Shown here: positions 1-7,496 of the stretch, in pieces
How the letters are laid out: every line of letters begins with the position of its first letter
Position numbering within the stretch: the first letter of the stretch is position 1
DNA from: Brevibacterium sp. 239c
Lineage (GTDB): Bacteria; Actinomycetota; Actinomycetes; Actinomycetales; Brevibacteriaceae
DNA: 64,000 bases
Assembly: GCF_900169365.1 (NCBI RefSeq)
Contig: NZ_FXZH01000001.1
Coordinates: 186,001-250,000, forward strand
Reading direction: 5' to 3'
Notes under the pieces: generated by a model
What the model saw: the letters and a program-made list of their open reading frames with translations, nothing else
Told to the model about the DNA's origin: nothing
The model's database searches: none
Position numbers and translations under genes: made by a program

Positions 1-1
1 G

Positions 2-1096
2 ATTCTGCCCAATGGTCTGCTGGTCCCCGGCAGCTCAGTGGGCAATTCGAAGACCTGGCTCGACCTGGCCGACAAGGTCATCCTCGAGGTCAACTCCTGG
101 CACCCACGCGCCTACGAGGGATTCCACGACGTCTACTACGGCACTCGCCGGCCACCCGAGCGTCTGCCCATCCAGCTCCTGGAACCCATGCAGCGCATCG
201 GCGACCCCTACCTGCGTGTCGATCCTTCCAAAGTAGTTGCCATCGTCGAGACCAAGGCGCCAGACAGGAATCTGCCGTTCAAACCCGCCGACGAGGACTC
301 GAAAGCCATTGCCTCCCACCTCGTGGACTTCCTGCGCCATGAGATCCAAGCCGACAGGCTGCCTCCCGAGCTGCTGCCGCTGCAGTCGGGTGTCGGCAAC
401 GTCGCCAATGCCGTCATGGGCAATCTGGCCGACAGCGAATTCGAAGGCCTGACCGCCTACACGGAGGTCATCCAGGACGGGATGCTCGACCTCATCGACA
501 ACGGCAAGCTCGCCTCTGTCTCGGCGACGGCCTTCTCACTCTCGGCCGAGCGCGCCGCCGACTTCAACGAGAACATCGAGTCCTACAAGGGGCGCATCCT
601 CATGCGCACACAGGAGATGTCGAATCATCCGGAAGCCATCCGCCGCCTCGGCGTCATTGCGATCAATGGGATGGTCGAGGCCGACATCTACGGCAATGTG
701 AACTCCACCCACGTGATGGGCTCATCCATCATCAACGGCATCGGCGGGTCCGGCGACTTCGCTCGCAACGCCTACCTCAACTTCTTCGTGTCGAACTCGA
801 TGGCCAAGGACGGAGCGATCTCCTCCATCGTGCCCTTCTCCAGCCATATCGACCACACCGAACACGACACCCAGATCCTCGTCACCGAGCAGGGGCTGGC
901 CGATCTGCGCGGTCTGTCCCCGGTCGCGCGAGCACGCAAGATCATCGCCAACTGTGCGCACCCGAGTTACCGCGACCGCCTCGGCGACTATCTGGATCGG
1001 GCGATCGCAGAGAACCCGAACGGACGTCATACCCCGCACCTGCTGGGCGAGGCTTTGTCCTGGCACGGGAACTTCCAGGCCAACGGGAGCATGTGA
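2..1096 (+). CDS. Acetyl-CoA hydrolase/transferase family protein (3' part)
   Basis: The gene is cut by the left edge; the open frame runs from base 2 to a TGA at 1094-1096. The product resembles the acetyl-CoA hydrolase / succinyl-CoA:acetate CoA-transferase family (Cat1/AarC), cytosolic enzymes that move CoA between acids. The visible part includes LEVNSW near its start, YTEVIQDGM around base 460, where the family's catalytic glutamate that forms the glutamyl-CoA thioester is expected, and the GIGGSGDFARNA stretch typical of the C-terminal domain. The roughly 360 residues seen are most of a usual 500-residue protein. It converges on the M20 gene with only 37 bp between. Hydrolase and transferase activities cannot be told apart from sequence. 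Confidence 0.88.
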   Translation: MLPNGLLVPGSSVGNSKTWLDLADKVILEVNSWHPRAYEGFHDVYYGTRRPPERLPIQLLEPMQRIGDPYLRVDPSKVVAIVETKAPDRNLPFKPADEDSKAIASHLVDFLRHEIQADRLPPELLPLQSGVGNVANAVMGNLADSEFEGLTAYTEVIQDGMLDLIDNGKLASVSATAFSLSAERAADFNENIESYKGRILMRTQEMSNHPEAIRRLGVIAINGMVEADIYGNVNSTHVMGSSIINGIGGSGDFARNAYLNFFVSNSMAKDGAISSIVPFSSHIDHTEHDTQILVTEQGLADLRGLSPVARARKIIANCAHPSYRDRLGDYLDRAIAENPNGRHTPHLLGEALSWHGNFQANGSM

Positions 1097-1133
1097 AGCC
1101 TGCCTGTGAGGGTTGCAGATCCAATGTGCCGAA

Positions 1134-2429
1134 CTATTCGTCGATGCCGCACCATTCGGCGATGAAGAGCGCCATGGATTTCGTGCATCTACGCACTGAT
1201 TCGATGCTCACTCGTTCGTCGAAGCCGTGGATGTTCTCCGAGACAGGGCCGTAGACCAGAGTCGGCATATCGCCGTAGTTGACGAAGACGCGACCATCGA
1301 GATAGCCAGGAGTGGTGAAGCTCGTGAGCTCCGCACCGAACGCCTCTCGGTGGGTGCGTTCAAGCAGCTCTTCGGCGGCGCTGCCGGGTTCGAGGACATA
1401 GCCGTCGGCGTAGAAGCCGTTCGGTGTCAGCACCGTGTCGAAGGTCGGGCGTGATGGGGAACCGACGACCGTCGACCGTCCGGCTCCAGCATCTCTCACG
1501 CACTTCTCGACCTCGGCCCAGGCGTCGTCGGCTCTCGTACCCGGGTAGGTGGCGACGCGGACCTGGAGTTCACACCAGGCCGGCACGCTTGATGGCCAGT
1601 CGCCCCCGCGGATCTCACCGAAATTGAAGTTGATCGGGTGGTCGAGGTCTTCGAAGTACGGGTGCTCGCTTTTCCTATCGTTCCATGTCTGTTCGAGGAC
1701 GCGCAGAGCCTGCATCACTTCGAAGGCGGCATCGATGGCGTTGAAGCCGTTGGCCATCTCGCGTGGGTGCGTGGGATTGCCGCTGACCCGGACCGTGAAC
1801 CACAGGACGCCGACGTTGGCTCTGACCAGGGCATCTTCCTCCGGTTCCGAGATGATGACCGCGTCTGCGGTGTAGCCGCGCAGCCAGGCGGCCAAGGACC
1901 CGTTTCCGGTGCATTCCTCCTCGACGACGGATTGCAGGTGGACCCGACCGGTGAGGTCGAATCCGGCCCGGCGGACCGCGTCGAATGCGAACAGATTGGC
2001 GATCAGTCCGGCCTTCATGTCACCGGCACCGCGGCCATACATCCATCCATCTCGCACCTCGGCGTCCCAGGGTGAGCGCGACCATTTGTCCTCCGGTCCC
2101 TGCGGCACGACATCGATGTGGCCGTTGAGGATCAGGGACTTTCCGCTGTCTCGGGCAGGCGTATAGGTGCCGACGATATCGGTCATCCCCGTGTAGTCGA
2201 CGGTGGAGGGGCCGAAGCCAGGGTGGGCCTCCAGCTCGGGCGAGTCGATGACCCACCGGTCGATATCGAGGCCCAGGTGCTTAAGGTGGGTTTCGATGAG
2301 ATCCTGCGCAGGTTCCTCATGCTCACGACGTGAGGGGGAGCTCACCAGTTCGGCGGTGGCCGTCAGCTGGTCATCGAACGCGGAATCGACCGCTGCAAGG
2401 ATTCGTTGCTTGGCGTCGTTGGTGATCAT
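1134..2429 (-). CDS. M20 family peptidase / deacylase (ArgE/DapE-like)
   Basis: This is a 431-residue zinc hydrolase of the M20 family, cytosolic enzymes that cleave N-acyl or amide bonds. Visible family motifs are NGHIDVVP with the metal ligand His-Asp, the GRGAGDMKAG segment, VVEEECTGNG with the catalytic and metal-binding Glu pair, and a C-terminal DGRVFVNYGDMP region. I chose the ATG at 2429 because GAAGGAGAACCC precedes it; the frame is open about 110 bp further upstream but without a ribosome site. It lies downstream of the PucR regulator and MatC-like carrier on the same strand, so it may deacylate an amide whose acid or amine is imported by the carrier. The substrate is unknown. Confidence 0.85.
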   Translation of the reverse strand: MITNDAKQRILAAVDSAFDDQLTATAELVSSPSRREHEEPAQDLIETHLKHLGLDIDRWVIDSPELEAHPGFGPSTVDYTGMTDIVGTYTPARDSGKSLILNGHIDVVPQGPEDKWSRSPWDAEVRDGWMYGRGAGDMKAGLIANLFAFDAVRRAGFDLTGRVHLQSVVEEECTGNGSLAAWLRGYTADAVIISEPEEDALVRANVGVLWFTVRVSGNPTHPREMANGFNAIDAAFEVMQALRVLEQTWNDRKSEHPYFEDLDHPINFNFGEIRGGDWPSSVPAWCELQVRVATYPGTRADDAWAEVEKCVRDAGAGRSTVVGSPSRPTFDTVLTPNGFYADGYVLEPGSAAEELLERTHREAFGAELTSFTTPGYLDGRVFVNYGDMPTLVYGPVSENIHGFDERVSIESVRRCTKSMALFIAEWCGIDE

Positions 2430-2440
2430 GGGTTCTCCTT

Positions 2441-2453
2441 CGAGCGCAGCTCG
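2441..2453. promoter_or_regulatory. Short palindrome upstream of M20 gene
   Basis: CGAGC-GCA-GCTCG is a 13-bp inverted repeat just upstream of the ribosome site of the M20 gene, inside the 131-bp gap to the PucR gene. It could be an operator or a small hairpin; on the plus strand it is followed by TTTT. The evidence is symmetry only. Confidence 0.3.
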
Positions 2454-2560
2454 TTTTGGTTTCGGGCGCTGTTTCGAGATTAGGGGAGTGCAGGCCAATA
2501 GGCAGTGGATGGATGTCTCGACTTCGAGCACCTCGGTGTGCATTTCAACCCCTCGGCCGA

Positions 2561-3679
2561 TCAGTCGTCCTGCGTCAGGATCAGGGCGATCGCTGCATCC
2601 CGGGGGATGGTCACGTCCAAACCGGTGATGTCGTGGAAGGACTGCAGACGTTTGAACACAGTGTTCCTATGGACAAAGAGCGAGTCGGCTGCTTCTTGAA
2701 CGGAGCCGTGTTCCAGGTATGCGGCGATGGTTGTGGCCAGACGGCTCAGTCTCTCAGTGCGCTTCTCACCGGCCGGGGTCGCAAAGTCACCGAGCAGTTC
2801 ATGCTCGAAGCCGCTGATGCGCGATTGAACTGCGGTACGTGCAATGGCGGCGAATCCTTCCCTCACATTGACCGCAGACCTGCCCGGGTGAAGCTCGCCG
2901 AGGTGTTTGGCCAGTGCCGCTGCGCGCGGCACCTGACCTATTCCGTCGATCTTTGCTATGTAACCGCCTGGTAGACCGGGTAGTTCATCGACTAAGGTGA
3001 TCAGCTTGCGCCGGTGACGGAACAGATAGGTCATCTGTTCGTCTCCGTAGGAGTGCACTTCGAGCGTCGAGAATCTCTGCCCCAACTCATCGGTCACGAC
3101 TTTGGTGGGCACTGCAATGAGTTCGAATTCACCGGTGTGCCTCATCCCAAGCACTGTGGCGATGGCAGTTATCTCGTTCTCGTCGGCATAGCCGGAGAAC
3201 AGTTTCGTCAGGGCACGTTCGCGGGCGGTCCTGCGCGAGCGTGCCATCTCCTCTGTCTCGTTGAGGAACGACCGCTGCACCTCGGTCGCATAGCGTTCCA
3301 CCACATCGAGGACGCGTTCTCCATTGTCCATGAGCACACTGGTGAGATCTGGCTGCGCTGCCCGATGGAGTGCTCGCCACAGGACCCGAAAATTGATGCG
3401 CACAGCCTCTGTGAAGTGGTCGACTCGCAGACCTTGCCGGGCTCGTCGTCGTCCCAAAGCATCCGGAAGTGCCGAATCTTCGGCTACGTGTTCCGCAGCC
3501 GAGAGCCGACGGAGGAAGAGGTCGAAGACCTGCTCAGCGGTTCCGTTGAGGTCGGACTTGGGCACGCGACCGTGGGTGTAGCCCTCATGTTCAGTGAGTT
3601 CGCCAAAGAAGTCCTCGAGAAGCTGCGGAGTGTCTTGTCGCACTCGCTCGAGGAGCTCATGCCAAAGCGGATCGGTCAT
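2561..3679 (-). CDS. PucR-family transcriptional regulator
   Basis: This cytosolic DNA-binding protein has about 372 residues. The C-terminal 60 residues match the PucR/CdaR-type helix-turn-helix, with the hallmark LFVHRNTVFKRLQ and the following ITGLD. The middle holds a GGDEF-derived domain common in the family, and the N-terminal third is mostly helical. Such regulators usually activate or repress neighbouring genes for purine, amino-acid or organic-acid catabolism in response to a metabolite. It sits between the MatC-like carrier and the M20 hydrolase on the same strand, which suggests it controls them. The start is uncertain: ATG at 3679 or ATG at 3694, neither with a strong ribosome site. 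Confidence 0.85.
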   Translation of the reverse strand: MTDPLWHELLERVRQDTPQLLEDFFGELTEHEGYTHGRVPKSDLNGTAEQVFDLFLRRLSAAEHVAEDSALPDALGRRRARQGLRVDHFTEAVRINFRVLWRALHRAAQPDLTSVLMDNGERVLDVVERYATEVQRSFLNETEEMARSRRTARERALTKLFSGYADENEITAIATVLGMRHTGEFELIAVPTKVVTDELGQRFSTLEVHSYGDEQMTYLFRHRRKLITLVDELPGLPGGYIAKIDGIGQVPRAAALAKHLGELHPGRSAVNVREGFAAIARTAVQSRISGFEHELLGDFATPAGEKRTERLSRLATTIAAYLEHGSVQEAADSLFVHRNTVFKRLQSFHDITGLDVTIPRDAAIALILTQDD

Positions 3680-3757
3680 ACTGCATTGTTGCACCGTGGG
3701 GCGTCAGCGAGGTGGGATGAGGAGGCTGGCAAGACGGACACGCTCGAGAGAGACTTC

Positions 3758-5071
3758 TCATTTCATCAGCATTGTCGGCACAGCGGCCACCACCCAGGCC
3801 AGTCCGGGACCGATCAGGCACATGAGGCCCGCGTAGCCGATCATCTGCTTGTAGTAGCGATCACGGATCGTCGAGTGAACATTGGCCAGCAGCATTGCTC
3901 CGTTGGTCGAGAAGGGGCTGATGTCGACGATGGTTGCCGCAATCGCCAAAGCTGCGACGAAACCGCCCACATGCACGTCCCCCGATTCGAGGAATGGCAC
4001 GGCCAAGGCGATCACGACGCCGATGATCGCCAGCGATGAGGCCAGCGCAGAGATGAGGCCCGACATGTAGAAGAGCAGGAGGGCAGCCAGCAGAGGAATT
4101 CCGATCGCCGAGATCCCCGTGGAAACCCACTCAACTGTGCCTGCTTCCTGGAGCACAGCGATATAGGTGAGGACACCAGTGATGAGAATGACGACTGACC
4201 ATGACACTTTCGTCATCGCAGCCTTACCCGCGGCTGGGTTGATGAAGGTGAGGACGACGGCGATCGTAATCGTCACGATCCCGACGTCCCAGCCGAAGAT
4301 CAGTACGGACAGTGCCATGGCGATGAGTCCGATCAGGGTCGGAACCTGGCTCAGCGTCAACCTTATGGTGCTTGTTGCGACGGCGGAGTTTCCGGTCCCC
4401 GAACTTCCTGTTTCAGAACTCTCGATATCGGAACTCGCATTTCTGGCGGACGGGGCGTCGTCTACCTCGGCGCGCAATCCGGGTCGACGACGGAGGACAA
4501 CGTAGACGACGAGAGCGAAGACCACGTTGAAGATCAGCGGCGCGAAGAACAGTGACACTGGAGTCGGAGCCAGGCCGTTCCTGGCGAGGTAGTCGTTGAT
4601 GAAGATGCCGTAGACGCTGATGGGGGAGAAGGCCCCCGCCAGCGCGCCGTGGACGACGAGGAGACCGACCATGAACTGGTTGATCCGATGCTTGCGTGCG
4701 AATGACAACGCCAGCGGCGCGATGATGGCGACGGCGAAGAGCGCACCCAGGGAGATGAGGATCGCGGTGAGCGCGAAGAAGATCCACGGCATGAGCGCAG
4801 TCCGACCGCCGACGAGCTTGACGCACCAGTTGACGATGACCTCAATGACCCCGTTGTTCTGGGCGAAGCCGAACAGATAGGTCAGACCCACAAGCGTGAG
4901 GAAGAGGTCGACGGGGAAGCCGGCGAGGAACTCCTCTGGGGCCTGGTGGAGGACGAGACCGCCGACTCCTGCCGCTGCGACGAAGCCCAGCAAGCCCATG
5001 TTGATGTCACGCCAAGTGCCGATGACGAACATCAGGCCGAGGACGATCACGCAGATCAGTTCCGCACTCAT
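3758..5071 (-). CDS. MatC-like dicarboxylate carrier, membrane transporter
   Basis: The 437-residue integral membrane protein has about 10 to 12 hydrophobic segments. The N-terminal half, with GTWRDINMGLLGF, GLTYLFGFAQNNGVIE and GAFSPISVYGIFIN, matches the MatC N-terminal family, carriers first linked to malonate and other dicarboxylates. The C-terminal half has the DISPFSTNGAM segment typical of the wider ion-transporter superfamily. A hydrophilic loop in the middle (around residues 210-240) is rich in Ser, Gly and Glu. ATG at 5071 is preceded by GAAGGAGAC at good spacing, so the longer frame to 5149 is not used. It heads the minus-strand group with the PucR regulator and M20 hydrolase. Confidence 0.82.
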   Translation of the reverse strand: MSAELICVIVLGLMFVIGTWRDINMGLLGFVAAAGVGGLVLHQAPEEFLAGFPVDLFLTLVGLTYLFGFAQNNGVIEVIVNWCVKLVGGRTALMPWIFFALTAILISLGALFAVAIIAPLALSFARKHRINQFMVGLLVVHGALAGAFSPISVYGIFINDYLARNGLAPTPVSLFFAPLIFNVVFALVVYVVLRRRPGLRAEVDDAPSARNASSDIESSETGSSGTGNSAVATSTIRLTLSQVPTLIGLIAMALSVLIFGWDVGIVTITIAVVLTFINPAAGKAAMTKVSWSVVILITGVLTYIAVLQEAGTVEWVSTGISAIGIPLLAALLLFYMSGLISALASSLAIIGVVIALAVPFLESGDVHVGGFVAALAIAATIVDISPFSTNGAMLLANVHSTIRDRYYKQMIGYAGLMCLIGPGLAWVVAAVPTMLMK

Positions 5072-5291
5072 GGAAGCAGTGTCTCCTTCATCTTCACTAT
5101 GACGATCATCGACGCACGGTTGCGGCGGGAGCTGCGGATGCAGCCGCACGTCACACGCTCTTCAACCTAAGCGAAATCTCAATTGCTGACAGCGCTATCT
5201 CGCGATGCAGGCAGTGGCTTGGGCGTGGAGTGCGCCGCTGCGGGTGGTCGGTGGCGCTGTCCGCAGTGGATGGTCAATTCCAAAATCACTC

Positions 5292-5305
5292 CACTGCGTA
5301 CAGTG
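5292..5305. promoter_or_regulatory. Candidate operator dyad CACTG-N4-CAGTG
   Basis: This is a perfect 5-bp-arm inverted repeat with a 4-bp centre (CGTA) in the divergent region between the MatC-like and NTF2-like genes. It could bind the neighbouring PucR regulator. Support is symmetry and position only. Confidence 0.3.
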
Positions 5306-5367
5306 TGCTGGGTCACCAAATCACTAGAGTTTCACTCGGCCCATCAGCTCTGCCTGCGGCTGGCTGT

Positions 5368-5409
5368 GAGAACCTGCGACCGCCCGCGAGAACCTGCGAG
5401 AACCTGCGA
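5368..5409 (+). repeat. Three direct repeats of GAGAACCTGCGA
   Basis: Copies of the 12-mer GAGAACCTGCGA begin at 5368, 5388 and 5398. The first two are 20 bp apart and the last two 10 bp apart with a 2-bp overlap, so all three lie on one face of the helix. They end 21 bp before the ATG of the NTF2-like gene, in its 5' leader or promoter. Confidence 0.7.
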
Positions 5410-5430
5410 CAAAGAAAGTTGACGATCGTC

Positions 5431-5898
5431 ATGCCCAACGATGTGAATGAACCCAGCCACGCCGAGGTGCTTCGCGCCGCCGACGCCATCGTCGCCGCCT
5501 TTGCGACGACCGATGCGAAGGCCTACTTCGCAGCATTTGCCCCAGACGCCACATTCATCTTCCACCCCGAGGACAACCGCTTGGACTCACGTGCGGAGTA
5601 CGAGGAGACCTGGGACTCATGGATAGCCGACGGATGGTCAGTAGCCGACTGCGTCTCCTCAGCCAGGCTCGTGCAGACCTTCCCGGGCGGAGCGGTCTTC
5701 TCTCATACCGTCGATACGACGGTGACGACGAGGGAGGGCGCAGAATCGTATCGGGAACGTGAGAGCATCATCTTCCGCCACCTCGGCGACGGAAATCTCC
5801 TGGCGATACACGAACACCTGTCGACCGTCCCCGACGCTGTGCCTGCCGATGAGTCTGCTGATGCAGAACCCAACGTCGCCGAGGTGGTCGCCCAGTGA
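5431..5898 (+). CDS. NTF2-like / SnoaL-type small protein
   Basis: The 155-residue soluble protein has an N-terminal helix followed by AFATTDAKAYFAAFAPDATFIFH, the alpha+beta cone fold of NTF2-like (SnoaL/DUF4440-type) proteins that serve as isomerases, hydrolases or binding modules. The C-terminal tail (about 20 residues) is acidic and looks disordered. ATG at 5431 is chosen because the fold starts right after it; the frame is open much further upstream but that stretch looks non-coding. The stop overlaps the GTG of the NCS1 permease by 4 bp, so the two are translationally coupled and probably act on the same compound. The ligand cannot be named. Confidence 0.75.
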   Translation: MPNDVNEPSHAEVLRAADAIVAAFATTDAKAYFAAFAPDATFIFHPEDNRLDSRAEYEETWDSWIADGWSVADCVSSARLVQTFPGGAVFSHTVDTTVTTREGAESYRERESIIFRHLGDGNLLAIHEHLSTVPDAVPADESADAEPNVAEVVAQ

Positions 5899-7265
5899 AC
5901 TGGTACCGCAGCCTCGAGTCGCGCTTGGAATCCGGAAGCGACGATTCCGGAGTCATCCGCGGGCACTTGGGCACCAGACGAATGTTCATGATCTGGTTGG
6001 CCGCCAACCTCGTCGTGACAACCATGCTCACCGGCACACTCTTCGTCCCGGGCATCGACTACGTCACCGCCGTCATCGTCATCATCGCAGGCACAATCAT
6101 CGGCACAATCGTGCTCACTCTGATCGGGAACATCGGCACCCGCACCGGGCTGGCCACCATGGCGATCACCAGGGGAGCATTCGGCCCCAATGGCAGCTAT
6201 CTGCCCGTCGCAGCCAACGTCGTCATCCTCATGGGCTGGAGCTGGGTCCAAGCCATGCTCGCCGGCATCAGCGTCAACTTCGTCGTCGCGCAGACGACCG
6301 GATTCTCCAACCCGATCCTCTTCTCCGTTCTGTGCCAGGCTCTGGTCGTCGGGCTTGCCATCCTCGGGCATGAGGGCATTGAGAAGGCCGAACCTTGGTT
6401 CGCGCTCCTTATCCTGGCGGTCATGGCCTATGTCTTCGTCATCGCCTTCAGCGGGCACTCACCGAGCGAATACACTGCGGTTCAGGCCGATCCCAGTCTG
6501 GAATTCACCCCGGTGCTCGCTCTCGACATCGTCATCTCGACTGCGATCTCGTGGACTGTGCTCTCTGGTGACCTCAACCGCCTGGCCAAGAGTCAGAAGT
6601 CAGGGATCATCGGTTCCGGCCTCGGCTATATCGCCTCCACGGTGCTTGCTATGGTCCTCGGTCTCACCGCCTTCAGCTATATCCTCCTCGACGGCGCAGG
6701 CGCGGCTCCCTTCGACCCGACTGCGCTGGCCGCGGAATTCGGGTGGGCGTTGGCGATCGTCATCTTCCTGTCCGTGATGGCGACGAACACGATGGTTGTC
6801 TATGGGATGGTCAACTCAGTCGTCGGCGCGCAGCGGCGGACGAAGCTGAAGTTCCTGCCAGTGGCATTGGTGCTCGGGATCGTCTCGATTCTCGGGTCGA
6901 CCTGGCTGGCCCTGCTCGACCAGTACACGGACTTCCTCACAATGATCGGGGCCTTCTTCGTTCCCGTGTTCGCGATCCTCATCGTCGATTACTACATCAT
7001 CAAGCGCCGGACCTATACGAGAGACATCTTGAGTGACGCCGGCGGAATCTACGCTTATACACGTGGCGTCAACTGGGCCGCCGTTGCTGTGTGGGTTATT
7101 GGTGCGCTTGTGTCCTACCTGTTCACCTATGCTTTCCTGAGTCCGATTGGGGCGACTATTCCATCGTTCCTCGCCTCGTTCCTGTTGTATCTGGGGCTCT
7201 CCTGGCGTTCGCGCCACCGATTCGCCGAGGTTGCCGGCGGGCATCTGTCCGAATTCCGTAAGTGA
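5895..7265 (+). CDS. NCS1-family permease (purine/cytosine/hydantoin type)
   Basis: The 456-residue inner-membrane carrier has about 12 hydrophobic spans. The N-terminal TRTGLATMAITRGAFG segment and the C-terminal FFVPVFAILIVDYYIIKRR segment are typical of nucleobase:cation symporter family 1 (CodB/PucI/Mhp1 relatives), which import cytosine, purines, thiamine precursors or hydantoins with Na+ or H+. GTG at 5895 overlaps the preceding TGA (GTGA), giving translational coupling with the NTF2-like protein. A second, more distant member of the family is encoded at 38874. Substrate specificity cannot be read from the sequence. Confidence 0.87.
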   Translation: MNWYRSLESRLESGSDDSGVIRGHLGTRRMFMIWLAANLVVTTMLTGTLFVPGIDYVTAVIVIIAGTIIGTIVLTLIGNIGTRTGLATMAITRGAFGPNGSYLPVAANVVILMGWSWVQAMLAGISVNFVVAQTTGFSNPILFSVLCQALVVGLAILGHEGIEKAEPWFALLILAVMAYVFVIAFSGHSPSEYTAVQADPSLEFTPVLALDIVISTAISWTVLSGDLNRLAKSQKSGIIGSGLGYIASTVLAMVLGLTAFSYILLDGAGAAPFDPTALAAEFGWALAIVIFLSVMATNTMVVYGMVNSVVGAQRRTKLKFLPVALVLGIVSILGSTWLALLDQYTDFLTMIGAFFVPVFAILIVDYYIIKRRTYTRDILSDAGGIYAYTRGVNWAAVAVWVIGALVSYLFTYAFLSPIGATIPSFLASFLLYLGLSWRSRHRFAEVAGGHLSEFRK

Positions 7266-7339
7266 GTTGTCCGGGCCCCAGCCGCCGTGTGAAGGATCGC
7301 GTGTCAGTGCCGTCTGAGAGCATGAATAAACGAACTGAG

Positions 7340-7496
7340 CTGCGCGTGATTAAAGCGTCATAGAGTGAATCAGAAGTTTTCTTTGAAAAGCTATATACAA
7401 TTAACAATCGAATAACATAGAATATAATTAGCAGTTGACTCACTCAATGTTCTACTCACTCCTCCCGACGATGACGTACGAGGCAGGTGACACACA
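7340..7496. other. AT-rich island upstream of the HNH gene
   Basis: About 100 bases around 7360-7445 are strongly AT-rich in a window that is otherwise GC-rich. It follows the NCS1 gene and ends at the start of the DUF222/HNH gene. It holds a near-consensus promoter (7401-7428) and no gene. Such composition suggests foreign origin or a strongly melted promoter region. Confidence 0.7.
7401..7428 (+). promoter_or_regulatory. Near-consensus sigma-70-type promoter
   Basis: TTAACA at 7401-7406 (one mismatch to TTGACA), a 16-bp spacer and a perfect TATAAT at 7423-7428. It is the best housekeeping promoter match noticed in the window. Transcription would start near 7435, about 60 nt before the ATG of the DUF222/HNH gene. 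Confidence 0.7.

Larger units (their letters stand above)
5072..5430. other. Divergent intergenic region with repeats
   Basis: This 359-bp gap separates the MatC-like carrier (minus) from the NTF2-like gene (plus), so it must hold promoters for both. Two features stand out: a dyad CACTG-N4-CAGTG at 5292-5305 and three copies of GAGAACCTGCGA at 5368-5409. No open frame with family resemblance was seen. Confidence 0.6.

Noticed and set aside
3014..4039. Plus-strand frame of 341 codons over the PucR and MatC-like genes
   Set aside because: It spans two genes on the opposite strand and the 78-bp gap between them, and has no domain.
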